Below, one piece after another: positions 16,748-24,916 of a stretch of 64,000 bases of DNA (position 1 is its first letter; every line of letters starts with the position of its first letter). The position numbers and the translations under genes are program-made. Where the stretch lies: assembly GCF_018449675.1 (NCBI RefSeq), contig NZ_JAAVUZ010000012.1, forward strand, positions 1 through 64,000, in the 5' to 3' direction. Below the pieces are notes generated by a model, which saw only the letters and a program-made list of their open reading frames with translations, was not told the origin of the DNA and searched no databases. Source of the DNA: Glaciihabitans sp. dw_435. GTDB taxonomy: Bacteria > Actinomycetota > Actinomycetes > Actinomycetales > Microbacteriaceae.

Positions 16748-17587
16748 ATGACCAACAACGTCTGGTTCATCACCGGTTCCGCCCGCGGCATGGGCGTCGA
16801 TATTGCCACAGCAGCCCTCGCCGCGGGGCATTCGGTGGTCGCCACCGCGCGCGATGCGGCTAACGTCACGGCCGCTCTTGGCGAGCACGACAACCTCCTG
16901 CCCGTGTCGCTGGACATCACGAATCCCGCCGCGGCGCGAGCCGCCGCCGATGCCGCCGTCGACCGGTTCGGTCGTATCGACGTGCTGGTGAACAACGCCG
17001 GCAATTTCTACGCCGGCTACTTCGAGAACATCAGCGAGACGCAGCTCCGCGCGCAGATGGAGACCAACTTCTTCGGGCCACTCAACGTGACACGCGCGAT
17101 TCTGCCCATGATGCGAACACAGCGCTCCGGCCAGGTCATCACCGTCACGTCGGCCGCCGGGCTCATGGGGCAGGAATTCGTTGCCGCGTACGCCGCATCG
17201 AAGTTCGCTCTCGAGGGATGGATGGAGTCCCTGCGCTTCGACGTCGCCCCCTTCGGTATCTCCACCATGGCGGTTGAACCAGGCTTCTTCCGTACGGAGC
17301 TGCTTGTCGAGGGCTCCTCCACCATCTGGCCGGAACTCGAGATCGAGGACTACGCCGAGCGCACCGCCCAGACGATCGCCGCATGGAAGGGCATGAACGG
17401 GCTGCAGGGCGGAGATCCAAAGAAGCTCGCCCAGGCGCTGGTCACGCTGTCCGATTCAGGCGACCTTCCGCTGCGATTCCTCGCGGGAGCCGACGTGATG
17501 GGCGGAGTGGAGCAGAACCTCGCCACAATCCAGGGTCAGATCGACGCACACCGCGACCTCTCGGCGTCGCTGAATTTCGACGCCTGA
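16748..17587 (+). CDS. Short-chain dehydrogenase (oxidoreductase), first gene of an SDR-SDR-AKR operon
   Basis: A 279-residue SDR. The nucleotide-binding motif is TGSARGMG at about residues 9-16; ATARD after strand 2 suggests NADP preference. NNAGNFYAG is at about 82-90, and YAASK provides the catalytic Tyr/Lys at about 151-155. The C-terminal half (MAVEPGFFRTELL) is typical of the group often paired with MmyB-type regulators. AAAGG lies before the ATG. The next two genes follow on the same strand with 39- and 30-nt gaps. The substrate is unknown. Confidence 0.86.
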   Translation: MTNNVWFITGSARGMGVDIATAALAAGHSVVATARDAANVTAALGEHDNLLPVSLDITNPAAARAAADAAVDRFGRIDVLVNNAGNFYAGYFENISETQLRAQMETNFFGPLNVTRAILPMMRTQRSGQVITVTSAAGLMGQEFVAAYAASKFALEGWMESLRFDVAPFGISTMAVEPGFFRTELLVEGSSTIWPELEIEDYAERTAQTIAAWKGMNGLQGGDPKKLAQALVTLSDSGDLPLRFLAGADVMGGVEQNLATIQGQIDAHRDLSASLNFDA

Positions 17588-17626
17588 ATTCCCCGTCACA
17601 CACTCGTCAGCAAGGAAGAGAACCTC

Positions 17627-18388
17627 ATGGATCTGAAACTCACCGGAACTGTCGCGATCGTCACCGGCGCGAGCAGCGGAATCGGGGAGGCCACCGCGAT
17701 CAGGCTCGCAGAGCACGGTGCGATCGTGGTCGTTGTGGCCCGCCGCAAGGACCGACTGGACGCCGTCGTAGCCGAGATCGCAGCGGCTGGCGGTACCGCG
17801 CTCGCCATCGCAACGGACATCACCGATCGTGCACAGGCGGAGAAGGCCGTTCGGGAGGTCGTCGACACCTACGGTCGGCTCGACATCCTGATCAACAACG
17901 CGGGGCTGATGTTGCTGGGACCCATCGTCGGAGCAGACATCGACGAGTGGGAGCGGATGATCTCCGTCAATCAAAAGGGCCTGCTCTACATGACGAATGC
18001 GGCGCTTCCCCATTTGCTGGCCGCCGCCGAGGACCAGCTACGACAGGTCGCCGACATCGTGAATATCTCGTCAATCGCTGGGCGTCAGGCGTGGGCGAAT
18101 TACGGCGTCTACAACATGACCAAGTTCGGCACCAACGGCTTTACCGAGGCGCTCCGTCAGGAAGTCACGAAAAAACACGTCCGTGTTGGCGTGCTGGAGC
18201 CGGGAGCCGTCAACACCGAACTCGTTTCGCACAACAATGACGCAATTACGAGCGAGCTGGCGGCGTCCAATGCCATCGCTGAACCGCTCGAACCCGGCGA
18301 CATCGCCGACAGCATCGCCTACATGGTCACCCGACCGCGACGGTCTTCCATCGCTGAACTGTGGGCCATGCCCACATCGCAGGCGTAA
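17627..18388 (+). CDS. Short-chain dehydrogenase, YdfG-like
   Basis: A 253-residue classical SDR. TGASSGIGEA is at about residues 14-23, and ARRKDRL after strand 2 points to NADP. NNAGLMLLGP is at about 90-99. The catalytic residues are in SSIAGR and YNMTKFG (Tyr and Lys four apart). The pattern GLMLLGP plus EPGAVNTEL resembles NADP-dependent serine/3-hydroxy acid dehydrogenases (YdfG-type). It is the second gene of the operon headed by the SDR at 16748, with AAGGAAGAG upstream of the ATG. The physiological substrate is not established. Confidence 0.85.
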   Translation: MDLKLTGTVAIVTGASSGIGEATAIRLAEHGAIVVVVARRKDRLDAVVAEIAAAGGTALAIATDITDRAQAEKAVREVVDTYGRLDILINNAGLMLLGPIVGADIDEWERMISVNQKGLLYMTNAALPHLLAAAEDQLRQVADIVNISSIAGRQAWANYGVYNMTKFGTNGFTEALRQEVTKKHVRVGVLEPGAVNTELVSHNNDAITSELAASNAIAEPLEPGDIADSIAYMVTRPRRSSIAELWAMPTSQA

Positions 18389-18418
18389 GACCGCACACCT
18401 CGAAACGGAGAGAATCAG

Positions 18419-19474
18419 ATGAAATACCGCAGCCTCGCCAACACCGGAGTCAGTGTGTCCAACCTCGCCCTCGGCGCCATGGGTTTCGGCACCGAGACTT
18501 CCGAGTCTGATGCGTTCGCCATCCTTGACCGCTTCATCGAAGCCGACGGCAACTTTGTGGACACGGCCAATGTGTACGGCGGCGGCGCGTCCGAAGAGGT
18601 CCTTGGACGTTGGTTTGCCAGCCGACCTGCAGACGTCACGGATCGTGTCGTTCTCGCCAGCAAAGCCCGATTCGGAACCGGCCCTGACGTGAACGAGAAC
18701 GGATCGTCCCGACGCAACCTTGACCGGGCCCTGTCGGCATCGCTGCGACGCCTGGGTCGAGACACGGTTGATCTCTACCAGTTGCACGGATGGGACCCGC
18801 TGACACCGATCGAAGAGACACTGAGCTTTCTTGATGATGCTGTCCACGCGGGAAAAATCCACTACATCGGTCTGTCGAACTTCACCGGCTGGCAGATGCA
18901 GCTGACGCTTTCCACGGCGAGATCAATGGGACTTCAGGTTCCTGTGACGTTGCAGCCCCAGTACAACCTCGTTTCCCGTGAGATCGAATATGAAATCGTG
19001 CCGGCCGCACTCCACAACGGAGTTGGACTCCTGCCGTGGTCGCCTCTTGCCGGGGGTTTCCTCTCTGGCAAGTACACAAAGAACGCCACGGCAGAAGAGG
19101 GAACGCGCGCCGGTTCCGGTGACCCGATGAACGACCATATCTTTGGTGAGCTCGCCGCGAAGGAGCAAAACTGGCGCACCGTCGACACAGTTCGCGGCGT
19201 TGCCGACTCACTCGGTGTCACGCCCAGCCAGGTCGCGCTCAGCTGGCTCATCAACCGGCCCGCCGTCACCGCGCCGATCATCGGTGCCAAGACTCTCACG
19301 CAGCTTGAGGCGAACATCGTCGCGGCCGACCTCGATCTTGGTGAGGACGCAACCACTCGCCTCGACGCCGTCAGCGCACCGACTCCGAACGACTATCCAT
19401 ACGGGCCGTTTGGGGTGAAGCAGCGCGACCGTTACGTCGACTCCAGCGACCAGGCAATCGCCGAAATCTTCTGA
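18419..19474 (+). CDS. Aldo/keto reductase
   Basis: A 351-residue AKR with a TIM-barrel fold. The conserved set is visible: DTANVYGGG (catalytic Asp and Tyr) at about residues 49-57, ASKARF with the Lys, and YQLHGWDP with the His near residue 122. IGLSNFTGWQM is the usual AKR strand, and the NADP-binding end reads PIIGAKTLTQLEANI. It closes the SDR-SDR-AKR operon. Relatives act on sugars, aldehydes or xenobiotic ketones, and the sequence does not decide among these. Confidence 0.88.
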   Translation: MKYRSLANTGVSVSNLALGAMGFGTETSESDAFAILDRFIEADGNFVDTANVYGGGASEEVLGRWFASRPADVTDRVVLASKARFGTGPDVNENGSSRRNLDRALSASLRRLGRDTVDLYQLHGWDPLTPIEETLSFLDDAVHAGKIHYIGLSNFTGWQMQLTLSTARSMGLQVPVTLQPQYNLVSREIEYEIVPAALHNGVGLLPWSPLAGGFLSGKYTKNATAEEGTRAGSGDPMNDHIFGELAAKEQNWRTVDTVRGVADSLGVTPSQVALSWLINRPAVTAPIIGAKTLTQLEANIVAADLDLGEDATTRLDAVSAPTPNDYPYGPFGVKQRDRYVDSSDQAIAEIF

Positions 19475-19492
19475 ACCGCCGCTCGGTGTCGG

Positions 19493-20233
19493 TCAGCGCC
19501 CGGGAAGGGTGCTGAGTGACTGCGAGCGTGCCTCGAGAAGCTCGGCGTAGGTTCCGTCGCGCTCGGCCCAGCGCAGTCGGTTCGCGGCGGTAACCACGAT
19601 CTCGTGTGGCGTGGGGGTAGCGCTGAGGAGGCCGATGACCTCGTCGAGGAAGCCCTCCAGTGGGAGAGCCGCGGGATTGATCTTCTCCTGCCCGGCCGTT
19701 GCAACGGCCGGCGGGATGAGTTCGGTCACTGCGACGCCGGTCCCGGCCAGCTGGGCGCGCAGGGACTCGGTGTAGGCGTGCACCCCCGCCTTCGACGCAC
19801 CGTACGAAGGCATCAGGGGAAACGGCAGAAATCCGATGCCCGACGTGACGGTGATGATGTCACCGGAACCCCGGGAGACGAGGTGCGGGGTAAACGCGTC
19901 GGTCACCCGGATGGTCCCGAGGAGGTTGACGGTGATCGTTGTCTCCGCCTGCCCAAAGTGGGCGGGATCGCGCAGGTCTTCCATCAACATCACGCCGGCC
20001 ATGGTCACCACCACGTCGAGGTCCGGGTGGTTTGCGAGCACTTCGTCGCGGGCGCGGAGAACGGATGTCCCGTCGGCGACGTCGATCTCAACGGTCTCGA
20101 GGTCGTCAACGCGACCGGTGGTGCGACCTCCGACGATCACGGTGCTGCCCGCCGCGGCGAACCGTCGCGCCAGGCCCAACCCGATGCCCGAGGTGCCCCC
20201 AACGATGAAAACGGTGCGGTCAGTGATGTCCAT
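19493..20233 (-). CDS. Short-chain dehydrogenase, DltE-like
   Basis: A 246-residue SDR. GGTSGIGLGLARR is at about residues 11-23, VGGRTTGR after strand 2 suggests NADP, and YGASKAGVHAY holds the catalytic Tyr/Lys at about 147-151. The NNAG motif is replaced by TMAGVML, and SRGSGDIITVTSG supplies the catalytic Ser. These features match the DltE-like group. The ATG at 20233 (MDITDRT) is used; the longer frame adds a non-homologous leader. It converges on the AKR gene with an 18-nt gap. Its role is unknown. Confidence 0.82.
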   Translation of the reverse strand: MDITDRTVFIVGGTSGIGLGLARRFAAAGSTVIVGGRTTGRVDDLETVEIDVADGTSVLRARDEVLANHPDLDVVVTMAGVMLMEDLRDPAHFGQAETTITVNLLGTIRVTDAFTPHLVSRGSGDIITVTSGIGFLPFPLMPSYGASKAGVHAYTESLRAQLAGTGVAVTELIPPAVATAGQEKINPAALPLEGFLDEVIGLLSATPTPHEIVVTAANRLRWAERDGTYAELLEARSQSLSTLPGR

Positions 20234-20372
20234 GAGTGCGTTCCTTCTGGTGATGACCGGCCCATCACGAGCGATTTTCCGGTACCCCACGATGCTCGTC
20301 TGCTCACCAGTGGGCAGGAAGGTCCCTGGTGTTCCTGGGAGTGGTGCCCCCACCCTGATGAGGTGCGTGTTG

Positions 20373-21191
20373 TCAGGAGTACTCGGGCGGCACGGCGCGA
20401 TACAGCCAGGCCAGCTCGTTGTCGATGACGAAGGTCGACAGGGTGTGCCCGGGCGCGAGGGGCCAGTCGGCGAAGCCCTCGAGAGCCGTCATCAGCTCCC
20501 CGGCGGTAGCGGGCGACGGGGCCGCCAGCAACGCCGTTATCAGGTCATCGAAGCCATCGGGTTTGCCGGCGGGCACGGTTTCGTCTGCCGCGCTGGGCAA
20601 CGCCGCGAGCGCCGCGGTCAGGTACTTCGGCCCGCGGTAGAAGACGTGGGCGCGCGCGAGGAGGGCCCGACCCGCCGCACCCGCCAGGTGCAGGGCGGAA
20701 CTCGCGAGCAGAAACGGGTCGCCGGATTCGTACGCCTGCGGCAGGAAGTAGCCGCCGTGCAGCCGCACCTGTGCGAGAAACGAGCGGGTGTGCTTCGTCC
20801 ACACGTCGTCGCGAACGGTGAGGATGCGGGAGATGCTGCGGTCGAGTTCGCCCTCGCCGAGCGTCGAGTAGATGACCCGTGAGCCAACGAAGGACGCCCG
20901 GGTCGGGTCATCCGCCCGCTCCACCGCCTCCAGCAAATAGGAGGGGCTGATCAGTTTGATGTCGTAATAGCCGCCGGCGTATCCGATGCCCTCCGTGCTG
21001 GTGAACATCACCCGACGCTCGCGCACGGCGGCGTCGAACGCGGCGTCGGAGACGAGCACGCAGAGGTCGACGTCCGAGTCATCGCGCTCGCTGCCCGTCG
21101 CGACCGATCCGGTGAGGATGGCGCCCAGCACCCCGTCATCGTCGGCGCACTGGCGAACGAAGGTGGCGACGGCCTCGTCGTGGTGACGCAA
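20373..21191 (-). CDS. Nucleotidyltransferase-domain protein
   Basis: A protein of about 272 residues with an N-terminal minimal nucleotidyltransferase domain: LTGSVATGSERDDSDVDLCV carries the GSxxxG turn and the two metal-binding Asp at about residues 20-40. A helical C-terminal region follows (substrate-binding, kanamycin-nucleotidyltransferase-like). No ATG lies near the expected start: the frame passes the rhaB stop at 21194 and the best choice is TTG at 21191, immediately after it, without a clear ribosome site, so translation may be coupled to rhaB. The nucleotide acceptor is unknown; an antibiotic-modifying role is only one possibility. Being at the end of the rhamnose operon, it could be co-transcribed with it. 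Confidence 0.75.
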   Translation of the reverse strand: MRHHDEAVATFVRQCADDDGVLGAILTGSVATGSERDDSDVDLCVLVSDAAFDAAVRERRVMFTSTEGIGYAGGYYDIKLISPSYLLEAVERADDPTRASFVGSRVIYSTLGEGELDRSISRILTVRDDVWTKHTRSFLAQVRLHGGYFLPQAYESGDPFLLASSALHLAGAAGRALLARAHVFYRGPKYLTAALAALPSAADETVPAGKPDGFDDLITALLAAPSPATAGELMTALEGFADWPLAPGHTLSTFVIDNELAWLYRAVPPEYS

Positions 21192-21193
21192 GG

Positions 21194-22678
21194 TCAGGCG
21201 CCGGAGCGTGAGGCGGAGGGCCGCGGGGATGCGGAGCGCCGGCCGACGGTGCGTGGCGAGTAGCGGACGACGGGATGCGTCGCCGCGACGAGCGATCGCA
21301 GGGACTCGAGCGATCCCGAGATCAGTCCCTGCGCGCGCGCCTGCACGAGCACGTTGCCGAGCGCGGTGGCCTCGACCGGACCCGCCAGCACCGGAAGCCC
21401 GGAACGGTCGGCGGTCAGCTGGCACAGCAGCGCGTTCTGCGAGCCGCCACCCACGATGTGGATGACGGAAACGGCAGTGCCCGACAGCACACTCGCGGTC
21501 TCGACGGCGCGCGCGAACGCGTCGGCGAGACTCTCGAGAATGCTGCGGACGAGTTCTGCCTGACTCCGGGGGGCAGGCTGCCCATGACCGCGGCACCACT
21601 CCGCGATACGGGCCGGCATGTCTCCCGGAGCCAAGAATGTGGGGTCGTTGGCGTCAAAAATTGCCACCGGTGTCTGGACAGCGGATGCCGCGTCGAGCAG
21701 TGTCGGCAGATCGGCTGCCAGCCCGGCCTCGCCCCAGACGCGCAGCGACTCACTGAGCAGCCAGAGACCCATGACGTTGTGCAGGAACCGCACCCGTCCG
21801 TCCACGCCACCCTCGTTGGTGAAGTTGGCGGCGCGGCTGGCCTCCGTGAGCACGGGGGACTCGAGCTCGACGCCCACCAGACCCCACGTGCCACAGCTGA
21901 TGTACGCGTAGTCGGTGCCCGTCGCGGGGATCGCGACAACGGCGGACGCGGTGTCGTGGGAGCCGACGGCGGTGACGGCGGTATCGGGGGCGAAGCCGAG
22001 TTCCGCAGCCATGGCGGGCGTCAGGGTGCCGATGGTCGAGCCGGCGCTGACGAGTTCGGGGAAGAGGTGACGGGGGAGTCCGAGCTTTGCGATCAACGCG
22101 TCATCCCACTGCGCCGCATCCCCGGCGCCGACGCGCAGCAGGCCCGTGGTCGACGCGTTGGTGCGCTCGCCGATGGCGCGGCCGGTGAGCCAGAAGGCGA
22201 ACAGGTCGGGGATAAGCAGGAAGGTGTCGGCGGCGTCGAGGGCCCCGGCCGCGCGGTCGACCTCGAGCTGGAACAGGGTGTTGAAGCTGAGGTGCTGGAG
22301 TCCATTGGCGGCATACAACTCCGCCGGGGTGACCTGCGCGTGCACCGCGGCCACGCCCGCATCGTTGCGATCGTCGCGGTAGTGGTGGGGGGTGCCCAGC
22401 ATGGAGCCACCCGCCATGAGCGCATAGTCGACGGCCCAGGCATCCACCCCAATGCTCCTGATGCCGGGCTCGGCGGAGGCCGCCACCGCGAGCCCGCCGA
22501 AGACTCCCGAGCGCAGCTGGTCGATGTCCCAGTGCAGGCCGGTGTCGCGGTGGACGGGCCCGTTCGGGAACCGCGCGATCGGCTGCAGGCGCAGTTCGGT
22601 GGGGCCCACGTAGCCGAGCATGACCCGGCCGCTGGTGGCACCGAGGTCGACGGCGGCGACCGGGGTCGCGCCCGTCAT
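21194..22678 (-). CDS. rhaB: L-rhamnulokinase (FGGY family)
   Basis: A 494-residue sugar kinase that phosphorylates L-rhamnulose to L-rhamnulose 1-phosphate. The N-terminal phosphate-binding motif is VDLGATSGRVMLG at about residues 9-21; the second ATPase domain shows ISCGTWGLVGVE and GGGSQNALLCQLTAD. DAWAVDYALM in the first domain is typical for rhamnulokinases. The ATG overlaps the stop of rhaEW as ATGA (22675-22678), so translation is coupled. The last 15 residues are Arg/Ser-rich. It lies downstream of rhaI and rhaEW on the same strand, which makes the assignment strong. Confidence 0.93.
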   Translation of the reverse strand: MTGATPVAAVDLGATSGRVMLGYVGPTELRLQPIARFPNGPVHRDTGLHWDIDQLRSGVFGGLAVAASAEPGIRSIGVDAWAVDYALMAGGSMLGTPHHYRDDRNDAGVAAVHAQVTPAELYAANGLQHLSFNTLFQLEVDRAAGALDAADTFLLIPDLFAFWLTGRAIGERTNASTTGLLRVGAGDAAQWDDALIAKLGLPRHLFPELVSAGSTIGTLTPAMAAELGFAPDTAVTAVGSHDTASAVVAIPATGTDYAYISCGTWGLVGVELESPVLTEASRAANFTNEGGVDGRVRFLHNVMGLWLLSESLRVWGEAGLAADLPTLLDAASAVQTPVAIFDANDPTFLAPGDMPARIAEWCRGHGQPAPRSQAELVRSILESLADAFARAVETASVLSGTAVSVIHIVGGGSQNALLCQLTADRSGLPVLAGPVEATALGNVLVQARAQGLISGSLESLRSLVAATHPVVRYSPRTVGRRSASPRPSASRSGA

Positions 22679-24711
22679 CGCAGGAAGGCCGCGGCGACGC
22701 CCGCGTCCACGGGGATGTGCAGGCCGGTCGTGTGGCTCAGGTCGCTCGAGCACAGCACGAACACCGCGTTGGCGACGTTCTCGGGCAGTACCTCGCGCTT
22801 GAGCAGAGTGCGCTGCGCGTAGTAGGCACCGAGCTCCTCCTCGGGCACGCCGTAGACCGCGGCGCGCTTGGCGCCCCAGCCGCTGGAGAAGATGCCGGAT
22901 CCCCGCACCACCCCGTCGGGGTTGATGCCGTTGACCTTCACGCCGTACTCGCCGAGCTCGGCGGCGAGCAGACGCACCTGGTGGGCCTGGTCGGCCTTGG
23001 TCGCGGAGTACGCGATGTTGTTGGGGCCGGCGAAGACGGAGTTCTTGGAGGAGATGTAGATGATGTCTCCACCGAGCTTCTGGTCGATGAGAACGCGTGC
23101 TGCGGCCCGGGAGACGAGGAAGGATCCCTTCGCCATCACGTTGTGCTGCAGGTCCCAGTCGGCGACGGTCGTCTCCAGCAGCGACTTGCTCAGCGACAGG
23201 CCGGCGTTGTTGACGATGAGGTCGACCCCGCCGAACGCCAGGACCGTGGCGTCCACGGCGGCCTGCACCTGCGCCTCGTCGGTGACGTTCGCCTGAATGC
23301 CGATCGCGACGTCGGTGGTACCGAGCTCGGCCGCGGCCGCCTGGGCCTTCTCGAGGTCGAGGTCGGCGATCACCACGCAGGCTCCTTCGGCGGCCAAGCG
23401 GGTGGCGATCGCCTTGCCAATTCCGGAGGCCGCACCGGTGACGAGCGCGATGCGCGACGCGAGGGGCTTGGGCTTCGGCAGGCGCTGCAGCTTTGCCTCC
23501 TCGAGCGACCAGTACTCGATACGGAACTTCTCCTCGTCGGAGATCGGCGCGTAGCTCGAGATGGCTTCGGCCCCGCGCATGACGTTGATGGCGTTGATGT
23601 AGAACTCGCTCGCCACACGGGCGGTCTGCTTGTTCGCGCCGTAACTGAACATGCCGACGCCCGGGATCAGCACGATGGCCGGGTCGGCGCCGCGAATGGC
23701 GGGCGACTCGTCGGTCGCGTACGCGTCGTAGTACGCCTGGTAGTCGAGGCGGTACTGCGCGTGGAGCTCGTCCAGGCGCGCGATGGACTCCTCGACGGTG
23801 GATGTCGCGGGCAGGTCGAGCACGAGCGGCTTGACCTTGGTACGCAGGAAGTGGTCGGGGCAGCTGGTGCCCAGGGCGCCGAGTCGCACGTGCTCACTGC
23901 TCGAGAGGAAATCGGTGACCACCGAGGCATCCGTAAAGTGTCCGACCTGCGCCTTGTCGGTCGAGGCGAGCCCGCGGATGTGCGGTGCGAGGGCGGCGGC
24001 CTTCGCGCGGCGCTCCTCCTCGGGCAGGGCGGCGTAGCCGTCGAGGGGTGTGCCGAAGGGATTCGCGCGGCCGTTCTGCTCGATGAACTTCTCGGCCGTG
24101 TCGATGATCCACAGCGAGTTGGCCTCGGCCTCGTCGCTGGTGTCGCCCCACGCGGTGATGCCGTGGCCGCCGAGGATCACGCCGATGGCATCGGGGTGCG
24201 CCTGCTTGATCTCGGCGATGTCCAGCCCGAGCTGGAAGCCGGGGCGCCGCCAGTTGACCCAGGCCACCTTGCCGCCGAAGGCCTTCGCCGTCAGCGCCTC
24301 ACCGTCGGCGGAGGTCGCGAATGCGATGCCGGAGTCGGGGTGCAGGTGGTCGACGTGCGCCGCATCGACGAGCCCGTGCATGGCGGTGTCGATCGAGGGC
24401 GCGGCCCCGCCCTTGCCGTGCAGCGTGTAGTCGAACGCGGCAACCATCTCGTCCTCGCGGTCGACACCGGGATAGACGGTTACCAGCGAGCGAAGGCGGT
24501 CGAGCCGCAGTACGGCAAGGCCCGCCTCCGTCAGCGTGCCGAGGTCTCCGCCGGATCCCTTCACCCAGAGCAGCTCGACGTCCTCGCCCGTGACGGGGTC
24601 GGTCTCCGTGCCCTTGGCCGACGTGTTGCCGCCGGCGTAGTTGGTGACCCGCGGGTCGGAACCGAGGCGGTTGCTGCGCGCGATCAGTTCTGCGGCGGTG
24701 GGGTTGGTCAT
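22675..24711 (-). CDS. rhaEW: Bifunctional rhamnulose-1-phosphate aldolase / short-chain dehydrogenase
   Basis: A 678-residue fusion. Residues 1 to about 415 form a class II aldolase domain: YAGGNTSAKG, then HVDHLHPDSG and GGHGITAWG supply the His ligands for the metal. Residues about 425-678 form a complete SDR: TGAASGIGKA, NNAGLSLSKSL, SSKNS and YSATKADQ. The aldolase part cleaves L-rhamnulose 1-phosphate to dihydroxyacetone phosphate and L-lactaldehyde. In the RhaEW proteins described from comparative genomics of bacterial rhamnose regulons, the SDR part oxidises L-lactaldehyde to L-lactate. It sits between rhaI and rhaB. A 205-nt spacer with a palindromic repeat separates it from rhaI. 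Confidence 0.93.
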   Translation of the reverse strand: MTNPTAAELIARSNRLGSDPRVTNYAGGNTSAKGTETDPVTGEDVELLWVKGSGGDLGTLTEAGLAVLRLDRLRSLVTVYPGVDREDEMVAAFDYTLHGKGGAAPSIDTAMHGLVDAAHVDHLHPDSGIAFATSADGEALTAKAFGGKVAWVNWRRPGFQLGLDIAEIKQAHPDAIGVILGGHGITAWGDTSDEAEANSLWIIDTAEKFIEQNGRANPFGTPLDGYAALPEEERRAKAAALAPHIRGLASTDKAQVGHFTDASVVTDFLSSSEHVRLGALGTSCPDHFLRTKVKPLVLDLPATSTVEESIARLDELHAQYRLDYQAYYDAYATDESPAIRGADPAIVLIPGVGMFSYGANKQTARVASEFYINAINVMRGAEAISSYAPISDEEKFRIEYWSLEEAKLQRLPKPKPLASRIALVTGAASGIGKAIATRLAAEGACVVIADLDLEKAQAAAAELGTTDVAIGIQANVTDEAQVQAAVDATVLAFGGVDLIVNNAGLSLSKSLLETTVADWDLQHNVMAKGSFLVSRAAARVLIDQKLGGDIIYISSKNSVFAGPNNIAYSATKADQAHQVRLLAAELGEYGVKVNGINPDGVVRGSGIFSSGWGAKRAAVYGVPEEELGAYYAQRTLLKREVLPENVANAVFVLCSSDLSHTTGLHIPVDAGVAAAFLR

Positions 24712-24760
24712 GTCTGCGATCTCTCTGTTGCGGTGCTGGTCAGGAGGGGAAAACGCGTCC

Positions 24761-24898
24761 GGCGGGAGTTCCGGCGCTCGTCATGGGTTGAGTTCGGCGG
24801 GAGACGTTGCGGTCGGCGGGAGAAGCTGGCGGTTGGCGGGAGACATAACTCCCGCCATCCGCTTTCTTCTCCCGCCACACCCTGCGTTTTCTCCCGCC
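24761..24898. repeat. Palindromic interspersed element, copy 2 (GGCGGGAG array)
   Basis: GGCGGGAG occurs at 24761, 24796, 24815 and 24835, then CTCCCGCC at 24849, 24869 and 24891. The inner copies are about 20 nt apart and mirror each other around a 6-nt loop (ACATAA). It fills most of the spacer between rhaI and rhaEW. The downstream part, ending in CCTGCG-TTTT-CTCCCGCC, closely matches the corresponding part of the copy at 5600-5705. Confidence 0.7.
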
Positions 24899-24916
24899 AC
24901 ACGGAAAAACTGGCGG

